NCBI GenBank assembly: GCA_903922535.1
Contig: CAIXUF010000703.1
Location: 1 to 6,991 of the forward strand
DNA from: Candidatus Hydrogenedentota bacterium
Lineage (GTDB): Bacteria; Hydrogenedentota; Hydrogenedentia; Hydrogenedentiales; CAITNO01
Length of the DNA stretch: 6,991 bases
Direction of reading: 5' to 3'
The notes below the pieces were generated by a model. It was given only the letters and a program-made list of their open reading frames with translations, made no database searches and was not told the origin of the DNA. Of the stretch, positions 1-5,774 are shown in pieces. Made by a program: the position numbers and the translations under genes. Position 1 is the stretch's first letter, and the number at the start of each line of letters is the position of its first letter.

Positions 1-133
1 CAACGCAGAAAGATCTTTCATTTACCGCTGTTACTCTAAGAAACTGTATCGTTATCATTCCAAAGCATAAATCGACGTCCTTGCATAGTGCCCCTGGGTC
101 CCATTTCTTTACAGTCAATCGGAGAACCAACCA
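1..133 (+). other. AT-richer leader upstream of the Nudix gene
   Basis: The first 70 or so bases are clearly richer in A+T than the rest of the window, as is common for a promoter region. All but one forward frame hits a stop early (TAA at 37-39 and 68-70), and the remaining open frame has no protein-like composition, so I see no convincing tail of an upstream gene. A GGAG ribosome binding site at 121-124 sits 9 nt before the ATG at 134. I could not find a -35/-10 pair with good spacing and consensus, so a promoter here is inferred from composition and position only. Confidence 0.35.
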
Positions 134-571
134 ATGGCCGAAAAGGGCGCATACGCCTACGACTACCCCCGTCCGATGGTGACGGTGGACGCGGCGGTCC
201 TCTCCACGCGGGAAGGAAAGCCTCATGTGCTGCTCATCCGGCGGGCGCGTCCGCCCTTCGAGGGGACTTGGGCCTTGCCGGGCGGGTTTGTGGAACCGGA
301 TGAACCGCTGGAAGCGGCGGTCGCCCGCGAACTGGCCGAGGAAACAGGGCTGACCGGCATCGCGCTGCTCCAGTTGCACACCTTTGGCGACCCAGGTCGC
401 GATCCGCGGGGCCGCAGCATCTCGGTGGTGTACTGGGGTGAGGCGTCTTCCGATGCGGTTGCCAAGGGCGGCGACGATGCGGCTGAGGCCGCATGGTTTC
501 CCATCGACGCGCTGCCGCCGTTGGCGTTCGACCATGATAAAATTGTAAAGTATTTGAATACCACGCTCTAG
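134..571 (+). CDS. Nudix hydrolase, ADP-ribose pyrophosphatase-like
   Basis: This 145-residue protein is a single-domain Nudix hydrolase, a family that cleaves nucleoside diphosphates linked to another moiety. The complete Nudix box GX5EX7REUXEEXGU runs from G51 to L73, with E57, R65, E66, E69 and E70 all present, so the Mg-binding catalytic helix is intact. Just before it comes RRARPPFEGTWALPGG (37-51), and after it a TFGDPGRDPRGR segment (83-94). Both are typical of the ADP-ribose pyrophosphatase/NrtR-like branch. The protein ends near residue 145, so the C-terminal winged-helix domain of the NrtR regulators of NAD metabolism is absent; it should be an enzyme rather than a repressor. Start choice: ATG 134 with GGAG at 121-124. 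The NAD salvage genes follow after a 214-nt gap containing a repeat, so co-transcription is uncertain. ADP-ribose as substrate is an inference from local similarity and neighbourhood. Confidence 0.9.
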   Translation: MAEKGAYAYDYPRPMVTVDAAVLSTREGKPHVLLIRRARPPFEGTWALPGGFVEPDEPLEAAVARELAEETGLTGIALLQLHTFGDPGRDPRGRSISVVYWGEASSDAVAKGGDDAAEAAWFPIDALPPLAFDHDKIVKYLNTTL

Positions 572-629
572 CCCTGACTTGCACCAGGTGTCGCAAGGTT
601 GGCGCTTCTTCAAGAAGACCAAGAAGAAC

Positions 630-753
630 GCCGTCTTTGCGAGCGACGCGCGTGCCGTCATTGCGAGCGAAGCGAAGCAATCCCTTGGGACCATTGCCCG
701 AACCGGGGGCCGTTGCGAGCGAGAGATTGCTTCGCTTCGCTCGCAATGACGCG
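630..753. repeat. Composite palindromic repeat element with partial copies
   Basis: This stretch fills most of the 214-nt gap between the Nudix gene and pncA. It holds four copies of one core. A partial copy at 630-646 matches 654-670 at 16 of 17 positions, giving a 24-nt direct repeat. A full copy begins at 654. A partial copy at 709-722 lacks three bases (CAT) relative to it. A full inverted copy runs from 725 to 751. The core GTCATTGCGAGCGAAGCGAA belongs to a dispersed repeat type that I recall from intergenic regions of many unrelated bacteria; its usual spurious translations contain LRAKRSN and LLRFARND. The remainder of the gap (572-629) shows only a weak 5-bp stem (578-582 with 593-597) without a T-run, so no clear terminator. 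Confidence 0.8.
656..751. repeat. Perfect 27-bp inverted repeat, 42-nt spacer
   Basis: Bases 656-682 are the exact reverse complement of 725-751, checked base by base. The arms stop matching at 655/752 and at 683/724. In RNA this would form a 27-bp stem with a 42-nt loop. A shorter competing stem is possible between 713-722 (partial copy) and 737-746. No transposase, no target-site duplication and no T-tract is evident. The element ends about 20 nt before the pncA ribosome binding site (772-777), so it would lie in the 5' leader of pncA if transcription starts upstream of the element. Confidence 0.9.
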
Positions 754-785
754 ATGAGACAGGTGGGCTGGCAGGAGAAGCACAC

Positions 786-1355
786 ATGCGTATTGAAGAC
801 ACGGACGCCCTTCTTGTGGTGGACGTGCAAAACGATTTTTGCGCGGGCGGCGCGTTGGCGGTGCCGCAGGGCGAAGCCGTGGTTTTTCCGATCAACCGGA
901 TCATGGGCAAGTTTGACCATATCGTCTTTTCGCGCGACTGGCATCCGGCGGACCATTGCAGTTTCAGCGACACCCCTGCGTTTCGGGACGGAAGCTGGCC
1001 GCCGCACTGCATCCAGGATACGCCCGGCGCCGAGTTTCGCGGCGATCTGCGCGTGCCGCTCGACGCGTATTTCATCGAGAAGGGCAGCGACGCCGGCGTG
1101 GAGCAGTACAGCGCCTTTGCCGTGCCCGGCCTGGTCGAATGGCTCCGCCGGCACGGCGTGACGCAGATCTACGTTGCGGGATTGGCCGTGGAGTTCTGTG
1201 TCTTCCATTCCGCAATGGACGCGATCAAGGCGGGCTTTGCCGTGGCGGTGGTGGAGGACGCGGTCCGGGCGGTGGCGGAGGAACCCGGAAGGATTGCCAT
1301 GGAGGCACTGCGCAGGGCCGGGGCCCAGTTCGTGCGCAGCGTGAACATTTCATGA
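786..1355 (+). CDS. pncA: Nicotinamidase
   Basis: The 189-residue protein hydrolyses nicotinamide to nicotinate and ammonia, the entry step of the Preiss-Handler NAD salvage route in the cytoplasm. It has the isochorismatase-like fold signatures of PncA in order: VVDVQNDFCAGGALAVP at 11-27 with catalytic D13; the metal site SRDWHPADHCSF at 49-60 with D51, H53 and H57; WPPHCIQDTPGAEF at 71-84 with H74; catalytic lysine K99 in the EKGSDAG segment; and the nucleophile C138 in VAGLAVEFCVFHSA (130-142). All expected catalytic and metal residues are present and the length is usual (E. coli PncA is slightly longer). Start choice: ATG 786 is preceded by CAGGAG at 772-777. The stop codon overlaps the start of pncB as ATGA (1352-1355), which suggests translational coupling. 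Confidence 0.96.
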   Translation: MRIEDTDALLVVDVQNDFCAGGALAVPQGEAVVFPINRIMGKFDHIVFSRDWHPADHCSFSDTPAFRDGSWPPHCIQDTPGAEFRGDLRVPLDAYFIEKGSDAGVEQYSAFAVPGLVEWLRRHGVTQIYVAGLAVEFCVFHSAMDAIKAGFAVAVVEDAVRAVAEEPGRIAMEALRRAGAQFVRSVNIS

Positions 1356-2818
1356 ACGCCCCGGACGCTCCCTGGTTTCGGCGCGAGGGGCTCGCGCTGC
1401 TGACCGACTTCTACGAGCTGACCATGATGGCGGGCCAGTGGCGCGAGGGTCGCACCGACCAGCGCGTCAGTTTCGACTACTTTTTCCGTGCGCTGCCGCC
1501 GCACACGGGCTTCGCCCCCAGTGTCGGGCTTGGCCTGTTTCTCGACTATCTGGAGCACCTGCGTTTCGAGGAAAGCGACATCGCCTATCTCGACTCGCTG
1601 GGCGTGTTCGACAAGGCCTTTCTCGATTACCTGCGCGCGTTCCGGCCGCGGTGCACCGTGCGCGCCGTGCCCGAGGGCACGGTCATATTCCCCTTTGAAC
1701 CGGCCGTGCAGGTGGAGGGATCGATCCTTGAGGCGCAGTTGATCGAGACGGCCCTGCTCAATCTGATGAACTTCTCCACGCTTATCGCGGCCAAGGCCGC
1801 ACGCATTTGCCTTGCCGCCAACGGCGATCCCGTGATGGAATTCGGCCTGCGCCGTGCCCACGGGCCCGACGGCGGGGTGACCGGATCGCGCGCGGCCTAC
1901 ATCGGCGGCTGCTCGTCCACGTCCAACGTGCTGGCCGGCAAGACCTACGGCATTCCCGTTTCCGGCACGCACGCGCACAGTTGGGTGATGAGCTTTCCCA
2001 GCGAGCTTGAATCCTTCCGCGCGTTTGCGCGGCAGTATCCCGACCGGTGCATTCTGCTGGTAGACACTTATGACACGATCAAGAGCGGCGTGCCGAACGC
2101 CATCCGCGTGTTTCAGGAAATGCGCGCGCAGGGCATCAATGTCCGCGCGGCGATCCGGCTCGACTCGGGCGACCTCTCCAAGCTCAGCAAGATCGCCTGG
2201 CGCATGATGGTGGAGGCCGGGCTGGAAGACCCGCTGATTGTGGCCTCGAACGACCTTAACGAGGATCTCATCGCCGATCTCAAGCGGCAGGGCGCGCGCG
2301 TCAACGCCTGGGGCGTGGGCACGCAGTTGATCACCGCCTACGACGCCCCGGCCCTGGGCGGTGTCTATAAGCTCACAGCCATTCAGGGCACCCAGGACTG
2401 GCAGCCGCGCATGAAGCTGTCGTCCAACGTGGAGAAGGCGACCGACCCCGGCCGCAAGCAGATCGTCCGTTACTACGACGCGGACGACCGTCCCCTGGGC
2501 GACATGCTTTGCAGTGAGGGGAGCGCCTGGCCGGAAGCAGGCACCATCGTGGGGCGTTCCCAAAAACAGCCCCACCGGCCCGCGCAGATTGAGGGCGCGG
2601 CCCGGGCCGAGGCGCTGCTCAAGCCCGTCTTTGCCGACGGGGTCCGGCTGGCGCCGCGCGAGCCGGTGGACCAGGTGCGCCGCCGCGCGCTGGACGCTTT
2701 TGCGGCGCTGCCCGAAGAGTTCAAGCGCCTGCGCAACCCGGAAATATACCGTGTGCTTCTGTCTGAGGAACTGGGCGGGATGAAGGACCGGATGATGACA
2801 AACCCCGAACTCGCCTGA
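1352..2818 (+). CDS. pncB: Nicotinate phosphoribosyltransferase
   Basis: The 488-residue protein transfers phosphoribose from PRPP to nicotinate, giving nicotinate mononucleotide, usually coupled to ATP hydrolysis. Recognised signatures are LLTDFYELTMM at 16-26, the active-site strand FGLRRAHG at 164-171, GTHAHSW at 205-211 (H209 lies where the family has its phosphorylated histidine), VDTYDT at 237-242, IRLDSGDL at 268-275 and GVGTQL at 321-326. Length and the extended C-terminal region match the long bacterial NAPRTase subfamily rather than the roughly 400-residue E. coli PncB. The frame stays open well upstream (to 956), but that part is a shadow of pncA. ATG 1352 is chosen because residues 1-15 lead directly into the conserved LLTDFYELT segment and because of the ATGA overlap with pncA. 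There is no good independent ribosome binding site, consistent with re-initiation by ribosomes finishing pncA. Confidence 0.96.
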   Translation: MNAPDAPWFRREGLALLTDFYELTMMAGQWREGRTDQRVSFDYFFRALPPHTGFAPSVGLGLFLDYLEHLRFEESDIAYLDSLGVFDKAFLDYLRAFRPRCTVRAVPEGTVIFPFEPAVQVEGSILEAQLIETALLNLMNFSTLIAAKAARICLAANGDPVMEFGLRRAHGPDGGVTGSRAAYIGGCSSTSNVLAGKTYGIPVSGTHAHSWVMSFPSELESFRAFARQYPDRCILLVDTYDTIKSGVPNAIRVFQEMRAQGINVRAAIRLDSGDLSKLSKIAWRMMVEAGLEDPLIVASNDLNEDLIADLKRQGARVNAWGVGTQLITAYDAPALGGVYKLTAIQGTQDWQPRMKLSSNVEKATDPGRKQIVRYYDADDRPLGDMLCSEGSAWPEAGTIVGRSQKQPHRPAQIEGAARAEALLKPVFADGVRLAPREPVDQVRRRALDAFAALPEEFKRLRNPEIYRVLLSEELGGMKDRMMTNPELA

Positions 2819-2821
2819 CGG

Positions 2822-2844
2822 CCGGCCGCCGCACGGCGGGCCGG
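2822..2844 (+). other. GC-rich hairpin between pncB and nadE
   Basis: In the 42-nt pncB-nadE gap, 2822-2830 pairs with 2835-2844. The stem has 9 G-C pairs, with G2838 bulged and a GCAC loop at 2831-2834. No T-run follows, so it is not a classical intrinsic terminator. The nadE ribosome binding site (TGGAG, 2848-2852) starts 3 nt after the stem. It could protect the pncAB message or tune nadE translation. Both roles are guesses, and short GC-rich hairpins arise easily in GC-rich DNA. Confidence 0.45.
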
Positions 2845-2860
2845 ACGTGGAGTCCCATAC

Positions 2861-4801
2861 ATGCGACTTGTGAAGATTGGCGTTGCCTCCGTTTCGGTGA
2901 AGGTCGGCGATTTCGCCGGCAACACCGAGCGTCTGCGCGCGGTCATCCGGGAGGCCCGCAGGCAGCGTGTCCATCTGCTGGTCACGCCCGAACTGGCCGT
3001 GTCCGGCTACAGCCTGGAAGACCGCGTGTTCTGGCCCGACGTGACCCGCTACAGTTGGGCCGCGCTGGCCGAACTGGCCGAGGAATGCGACGGCATCACG
3101 GCGTTCATCGGCCTGCCGGTGCGTTCCGGCGCGATGATCTACAACGCCGCCGCGCTGGTCAGTGACGGGATTATCCGCGGGCTCGTGCTCAAGCGGCACC
3201 TGCCCACCTACAGCATCTTCTACGAGGGCCGAAACTGGACCGCATGGACGGGAGGCAACACCGAAATCAACGGCGTGCCCGCGGGTGACCTCGTGTTCAA
3301 GCTGCCCTTTGGCCGTGTCTCCGCCGAAATCTGCGAGGACCTGTGGTCCGCGTCGTCACCTGCGGGCGATCGCGCCCGGGCCGGCGCGGAGATCATCTGC
3401 AACCCCAGCGCGTCGCCCTTCACCCCGCTGAAGAACGAGGACCGCAAGCGGCTTGTGCTCGGCGCGGCCAACACGCTCAAGTCAGTCTACGCCTACGCGA
3501 ACCTGCTCGGCTGCGACAACAGCCGGCTCGTTTTCGACGGCGGTGGGCTCATCGCCACGCCCGAGGGACTGGTGTGCGAGGGGCCGCTGCTCTCGCGCAA
3601 GTACTGGTCGATGACGACGGGCATCGTCGATTTGGACAACCTGGACCGCATCCGCGCCGAGAACACCACCTGGCGTCTCGATGTGGCGGACGCTGCGGAC
3701 AACGGTGTGCACACCGTCGCCTGTGAGAACGTGCAGTACCGGCAGGCGTCCGTGGCCGAGTACGCCGCCTACCTGCCGCAGAATTTCTACGTGCGCGAAC
3801 CGGCCGCGTCCCCGGTGGACGATGGCCGCGACCCCGCGCTTGATGAACTGTTTGACGCGCTCGTGCTGGGCTTGCGCGACTACTTCGAAAAGGTCGGCGC
3901 ATTCGAGCGCTTCCTGATTGCGTTGTCGGGCGGGCGTGACAGCGCGCTGTGCCTGCTGATGGCTGTCGAGGCCGCCAAGTCTTTGTGCGAGGGGACGAAG
4001 GCCAAAGAGTACGCCAAGCGCGTGAGCACGGTTTACCTGCCCAACCGCGCGTACAGCAGCGCGGGCACGCTCGACGCGGCCATGTCGCTGGCCGAGGAAC
4101 TGGGCGTGCCGTTCCGGGTGGTCAGCATCCATGACGAAACCATTGTGGCCACGAAGAAGGCCGGCGAAATCCTGGGCGGCGAGGAAAAGATCGCGCCCAT
4201 GGCGAAGCAGAACCTTCAGGCCCGCGTGCGCGGCGCCATGATGCTTAACTGGAGCAACAGCGCGGGCGGGCTGCTGCTGGTCACGTCAAACCTGAGCGAG
4301 GCGGCGGTCGGCTACAGCACCACCGGCGGCGACAACCAGGGCGGCTATTCGCCCATTGCCAACGTGCCCAAGACCATCGTGTCGCGCCTGCTCGAATACC
4401 TTGCGCGGCGTGACGGCATCAAGGCGCTGGATAAGGTGCTCGCCATTCCGCCGAGCGCCGAACTGGCCCCGGACCAGCAGGACGAGAAGGACCTTATGCC
4501 CTACGTCGTGCTCGACGACCTGATGTACCTGTACGCGCGGCGGCGCATGTCGCTCGCCGACTGTTGGCAGGTGATCGTGCAGCGCCACAACAACCACGAC
4601 CCGGAGCAGTTGCGCACCTGGACCGCGGATTTCGCGCGGCGCTTTGCGCAAAGCCAGTGGAAACGGGATCAGCACCCGGTCGCGCTCAAGGTGATGGACC
4701 TCGACCTCGACCCCAAGACGGGATTCCGTTTCCCCGTGACGCAGAGCATCCGCTACGAGTTGGACGACTTGGCCGCGGCGACCTTGGAGAAGAAGCGATG
4801 A
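2861..4801 (+). CDS. nadE: Glutamine-dependent NAD+ synthetase
   Basis: The 646-residue two-domain enzyme amidates deamido-NAD to NAD+ using ATP and ammonia taken from glutamine. Residues from about 3 to 310 form a nitrilase-type glutaminase with the Glu-Lys-Cys triad visible: E44 in VTPELAVSGY, K111 in LVLKRHLP, and C158 in SAEICEDLW. NPSASPF at 181-187 is another family mark. Residues from about 325 to the end form the ATP-pyrophosphatase synthetase domain. Its P-loop is SGGRDS at 356-361, followed by NLQARVRGAMM (451-461), TSNLSEAAVGYSTTGGD (475-491), NVPKT (501-505) and SAEL (532-535). Arg at P-loop position 359 replaces the aliphatic residue usual in the better-known enzymes, but the Ser, Gly and Asp residues are intact. 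The length fits the long glutamine-dependent class, not the roughly 275-residue ammonia-dependent NadE. Start choice: ATG 2861 with TGGAG at 2848-2852. It lies 42 nt after pncB and is probably co-transcribed with it. Confidence 0.96.
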   Translation: MRLVKIGVASVSVKVGDFAGNTERLRAVIREARRQRVHLLVTPELAVSGYSLEDRVFWPDVTRYSWAALAELAEECDGITAFIGLPVRSGAMIYNAAALVSDGIIRGLVLKRHLPTYSIFYEGRNWTAWTGGNTEINGVPAGDLVFKLPFGRVSAEICEDLWSASSPAGDRARAGAEIICNPSASPFTPLKNEDRKRLVLGAANTLKSVYAYANLLGCDNSRLVFDGGGLIATPEGLVCEGPLLSRKYWSMTTGIVDLDNLDRIRAENTTWRLDVADAADNGVHTVACENVQYRQASVAEYAAYLPQNFYVREPAASPVDDGRDPALDELFDALVLGLRDYFEKVGAFERFLIALSGGRDSALCLLMAVEAAKSLCEGTKAKEYAKRVSTVYLPNRAYSSAGTLDAAMSLAEELGVPFRVVSIHDETIVATKKAGEILGGEEKIAPMAKQNLQARVRGAMMLNWSNSAGGLLLVTSNLSEAAVGYSTTGGDNQGGYSPIANVPKTIVSRLLEYLARRDGIKALDKVLAIPPSAELAPDQQDEKDLMPYVVLDDLMYLYARRRMSLADCWQVIVQRHNNHDPEQLRTWTADFARRFAQSQWKRDQHPVALKVMDLDLDPKTGFRFPVTQSIRYELDDLAAATLEKKR

Positions 4802-4893
4802 GCGAAGAAGGAAGGACGGTTGGCGGACCAATTCGTTCCGGAAATGGACGATATGGACTGTATGGACGATATGGACGAAATGGACGATATTGA
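4798..4893 (+). CDS. Possible 31-residue ORF overlapping the nadE stop
   Basis: An ATG at 4798 overlaps the nadE stop as ATGA, the same arrangement seen at pncA/pncB and HAD/methyltransferase. It opens a 31-codon frame ending at TGA 4891-4893. The first 14 residues (MSEEGRTVGGPIRS) are unique sequence; the rest reads through the 9-bp repeat as GRYGLYGRYGRNGRY. It may be the stump of a once-coupled downstream gene into which the repeat was placed, or chance. The repeat unit itself has no stop in any frame, so an open frame here is weak evidence. I do not recognise a family. Confidence 0.12.
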   Translation: MSEEGRTVGGPIRSGNGRYGLYGRYGRNGRY

Positions 4894-4897
4894 CACC
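4844..4897 (+). repeat. Tandem 9-bp repeat array, ATGGACNNT type
   Basis: Five adjacent 9-bp units start at 4844, 4853, 4862, 4871 and 4880. Each begins ATGGAC and ends in GAT, TGT, GAT, GAA and GAT respectively. A degenerate sixth unit (ATTGACACC, 4889-4897) follows. Unit order is informative because the TGT variant occurs once here and once, at the mirrored place, in the opposing array. The unit length is divisible by three and has no stop in any of six frames. Confidence 0.93.
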
Positions 4898-4917
4898 GAG
4901 CCGAAGCAATACTTCAT

Positions 4918-4953
4918 GCCGTCCATATCGTCCATACAGTCCATATCGTCCAT
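4918..4953 (-). repeat. Opposing array of the same 9-bp unit
   Basis: Four units in reverse orientation start at 4918, 4927, 4936 and 4945, each ending GTCCAT, with variable starts GCC, ATC, ACA and ATC. Read on the - strand they are ATGGACGAT, ATGGACTGT, ATGGACGAT and ATGGACGGC, the same unit order as the start of the forward array. Confidence 0.93.
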
Positions 4954-5003
4954 GGCACCTAACACTGGACCCTTTGACGAGAACGTTCACAGTCGCAGCA
5001 CCC

Positions 5004-5007
5004 GGAG
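5004..5007 (+). promoter_or_regulatory. Ribosome binding site deciding the HAD start
   Basis: GGAG lies 5 nt before ATG 5013. The same frame is open further back to a TTG at 4890, but that start falls inside the repeat array, would add 41 residues of repeat-derived sequence and has no purine-rich site before it. The internal ATG is therefore preferred. Confidence 0.7.
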
Positions 5008-5012
5008 CAGTA

Positions 5013-5774
5013 ATGACCAACACCCCCCAATTCTCAAACATCAAGGCCGTCGTCTTTGACTACGGCAACACGCTTGTCCCATTTGGGCGCACGCAGGTCG
5101 ATGCGTTCGACCGGCGGCTCGGTGAGGCCATTGAAGCGCGCTATGGCGCCTTTGACCGGGACCGCTACAACGCGCACCGTGACGCGGATCGGATGAGGCC
5201 CTACGAGGGTGATCCGCCCGCCTTTCGTGAGAGCGACCCGGTGGAAATGACCGCCGCATTGATTCGCGAACTGTACGGTGTCGAGCCTGATTCCGGCGAT
5301 CTCGAAGCGCTCTTGGAAGTGCGGCGCGCGGCCTTTATCGCCGTGGTGGAGGCCGAGCCCGCGCTTGCGCCGCTGCTGGCCAGGCTGCACGGGCGCTTTG
5401 CCATCGGCCTGCTGTCGAATTATCCCGACGGCATTGCCATTCGCAGGAGCATGAACAAAGTGCGGCTGACACACCATTTCGACAGCGTGATGGTGTCGGG
5501 CGATCTCGGGCTCGTCAAGCCGCATCCCGACACCTTCGCCGCGAGTTTGCGCGAACTGGGCGTGGGTCCGGAGGAGGCGCTGTTTGTCGGCGACAACTGG
5601 CTGGCGGACGTGCAGGGCGCGAAACGCGCGGGTATACGCGTGGTCCATTTCACCCGATGGGCGCCGCCCGAACATTTTGAACGCTATCCGGATGACGCAC
5701 AGCCGGACGCGACCATTTCGCTGTTGGAAGAACTGTTTCCTCTGCTCGGACTGAATGAAGAGAGCCGTGCATGA
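5013..5774 (+). CDS. HAD-superfamily hydrolase (HAD-IA type)
   Basis: The 253-residue protein is a haloacid dehalogenase-like hydrolase, most likely a small-molecule phosphatase. The motifs appear in order: motif I VVFDYGNTL at 13-21 with nucleophile D16; motif II LLSN at 133-136 with S135; motif III GLVKPHPDTF at 166-175 with K169; and motif IV VGDNWLADV at 192-200 with D194 and D199. An alpha-helical cap lies between motifs I and II (about 25-115), as in the C1-cap subfamily. The D+2 position of motif I, usually Asp as general acid/base, is Gly18. This D-x-G-N-T/V form occurs in known HAD proteins such as the YihX type, so activity is not excluded, but it makes the reaction hard to predict. 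The substrate is unknown. The stop overlaps the next start as ATGA (5771-5774), so it is translationally coupled to the methyltransferase. A link to NAD metabolism is possible only by proximity. Confidence 0.9.
   Translation: MTNTPQFSNIKAVVFDYGNTLVPFGRTQVDAFDRRLGEAIEARYGAFDRDRYNAHRDADRMRPYEGDPPAFRESDPVEMTAALIRELYGVEPDSGDLEALLEVRRAAFIAVVEAEPALAPLLARLHGRFAIGLLSNYPDGIAIRRSMNKVRLTHHFDSVMVSGDLGLVKPHPDTFAASLRELGVGPEEALFVGDNWLADVQGAKRAGIRVVHFTRWAPPEHFERYPDDAQPDATISLLEELFPLLGLNEESRA

Larger units (their letters stand above)
4844..4953. repeat. Perfect 34-bp inverted repeat, 42-nt spacer
   Basis: Bases 4844-4877 are the exact reverse complement of 4920-4953. The spacer, 4878-4919, contains one further full unit (4880-4888) and the degenerate one. 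In RNA from either strand this would form a 34-bp stem, with register-shifted alternatives because the arms are themselves periodic. It fills the centre of the 211-nt gap between nadE and the HAD gene. It could act at the nadE 3' end as a stability or processing structure; no T-run follows, so it is not a standard intrinsic terminator. The rest of the gap (4802-4843 and 4954-5003) shows nothing I can name. Confidence 0.92.

Noticed and set aside
1..70. 3' end of an upstream gene
   Set aside because: Two forward frames stop within 70 bases and the third gives no recognisable protein tail; too short and AT-rich to support a call.
578..597. Terminator after the Nudix gene
   Set aside because: Only a 5-bp stem (578-582 with 593-597) with a 10-nt loop and no T-run.
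637..1161. Long + strand frame over the palindromic repeat and pncA
   Set aside because: Its early part is the LRAKRSN/LLRFARND type of repeat-derived translation and the rest is a shadow of pncA in another frame.
234..1208. Long - strand frame of about 324 codons
   Set aside because: It runs antisense to the Nudix gene and pncA through the palindromic repeat. Both sense genes have full catalytic motifs, and the antisense product shows no family signature.
1169..3199. Long - strand frame of about 676 codons
   Set aside because: Antisense shadow of pncB and flanks, typical of GC-rich DNA. It is rich in His, Gly, Arg and Ala with no motif.
4890..4918. TTGACA resembling a perfect -35 box in the repeat spacer
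   Set aside because: At 17-nt spacing the -10 position reads TTCATG, only two matches to TATAAT, and the TTGACA is explained as a degenerate repeat unit.
4844..4953. CRISPR array
   Set aside because: The units are 9 bp and contiguous without spacers, and they occur in both orientations. No cas gene is present.
4890..5012. TTG start extending the HAD protein by 41 residues
   Set aside because: The extension is repeat-derived and the start lacks a ribosome binding site. ATG 5013 has GGAG 5 nt upstream and leads directly to motif I.
4820..5059. 79-codon + strand frame through the facing arrays
   Set aside because: It is open because the 9-bp unit has no stops. It has no ribosome binding site of note and overlaps the better-supported HAD start.
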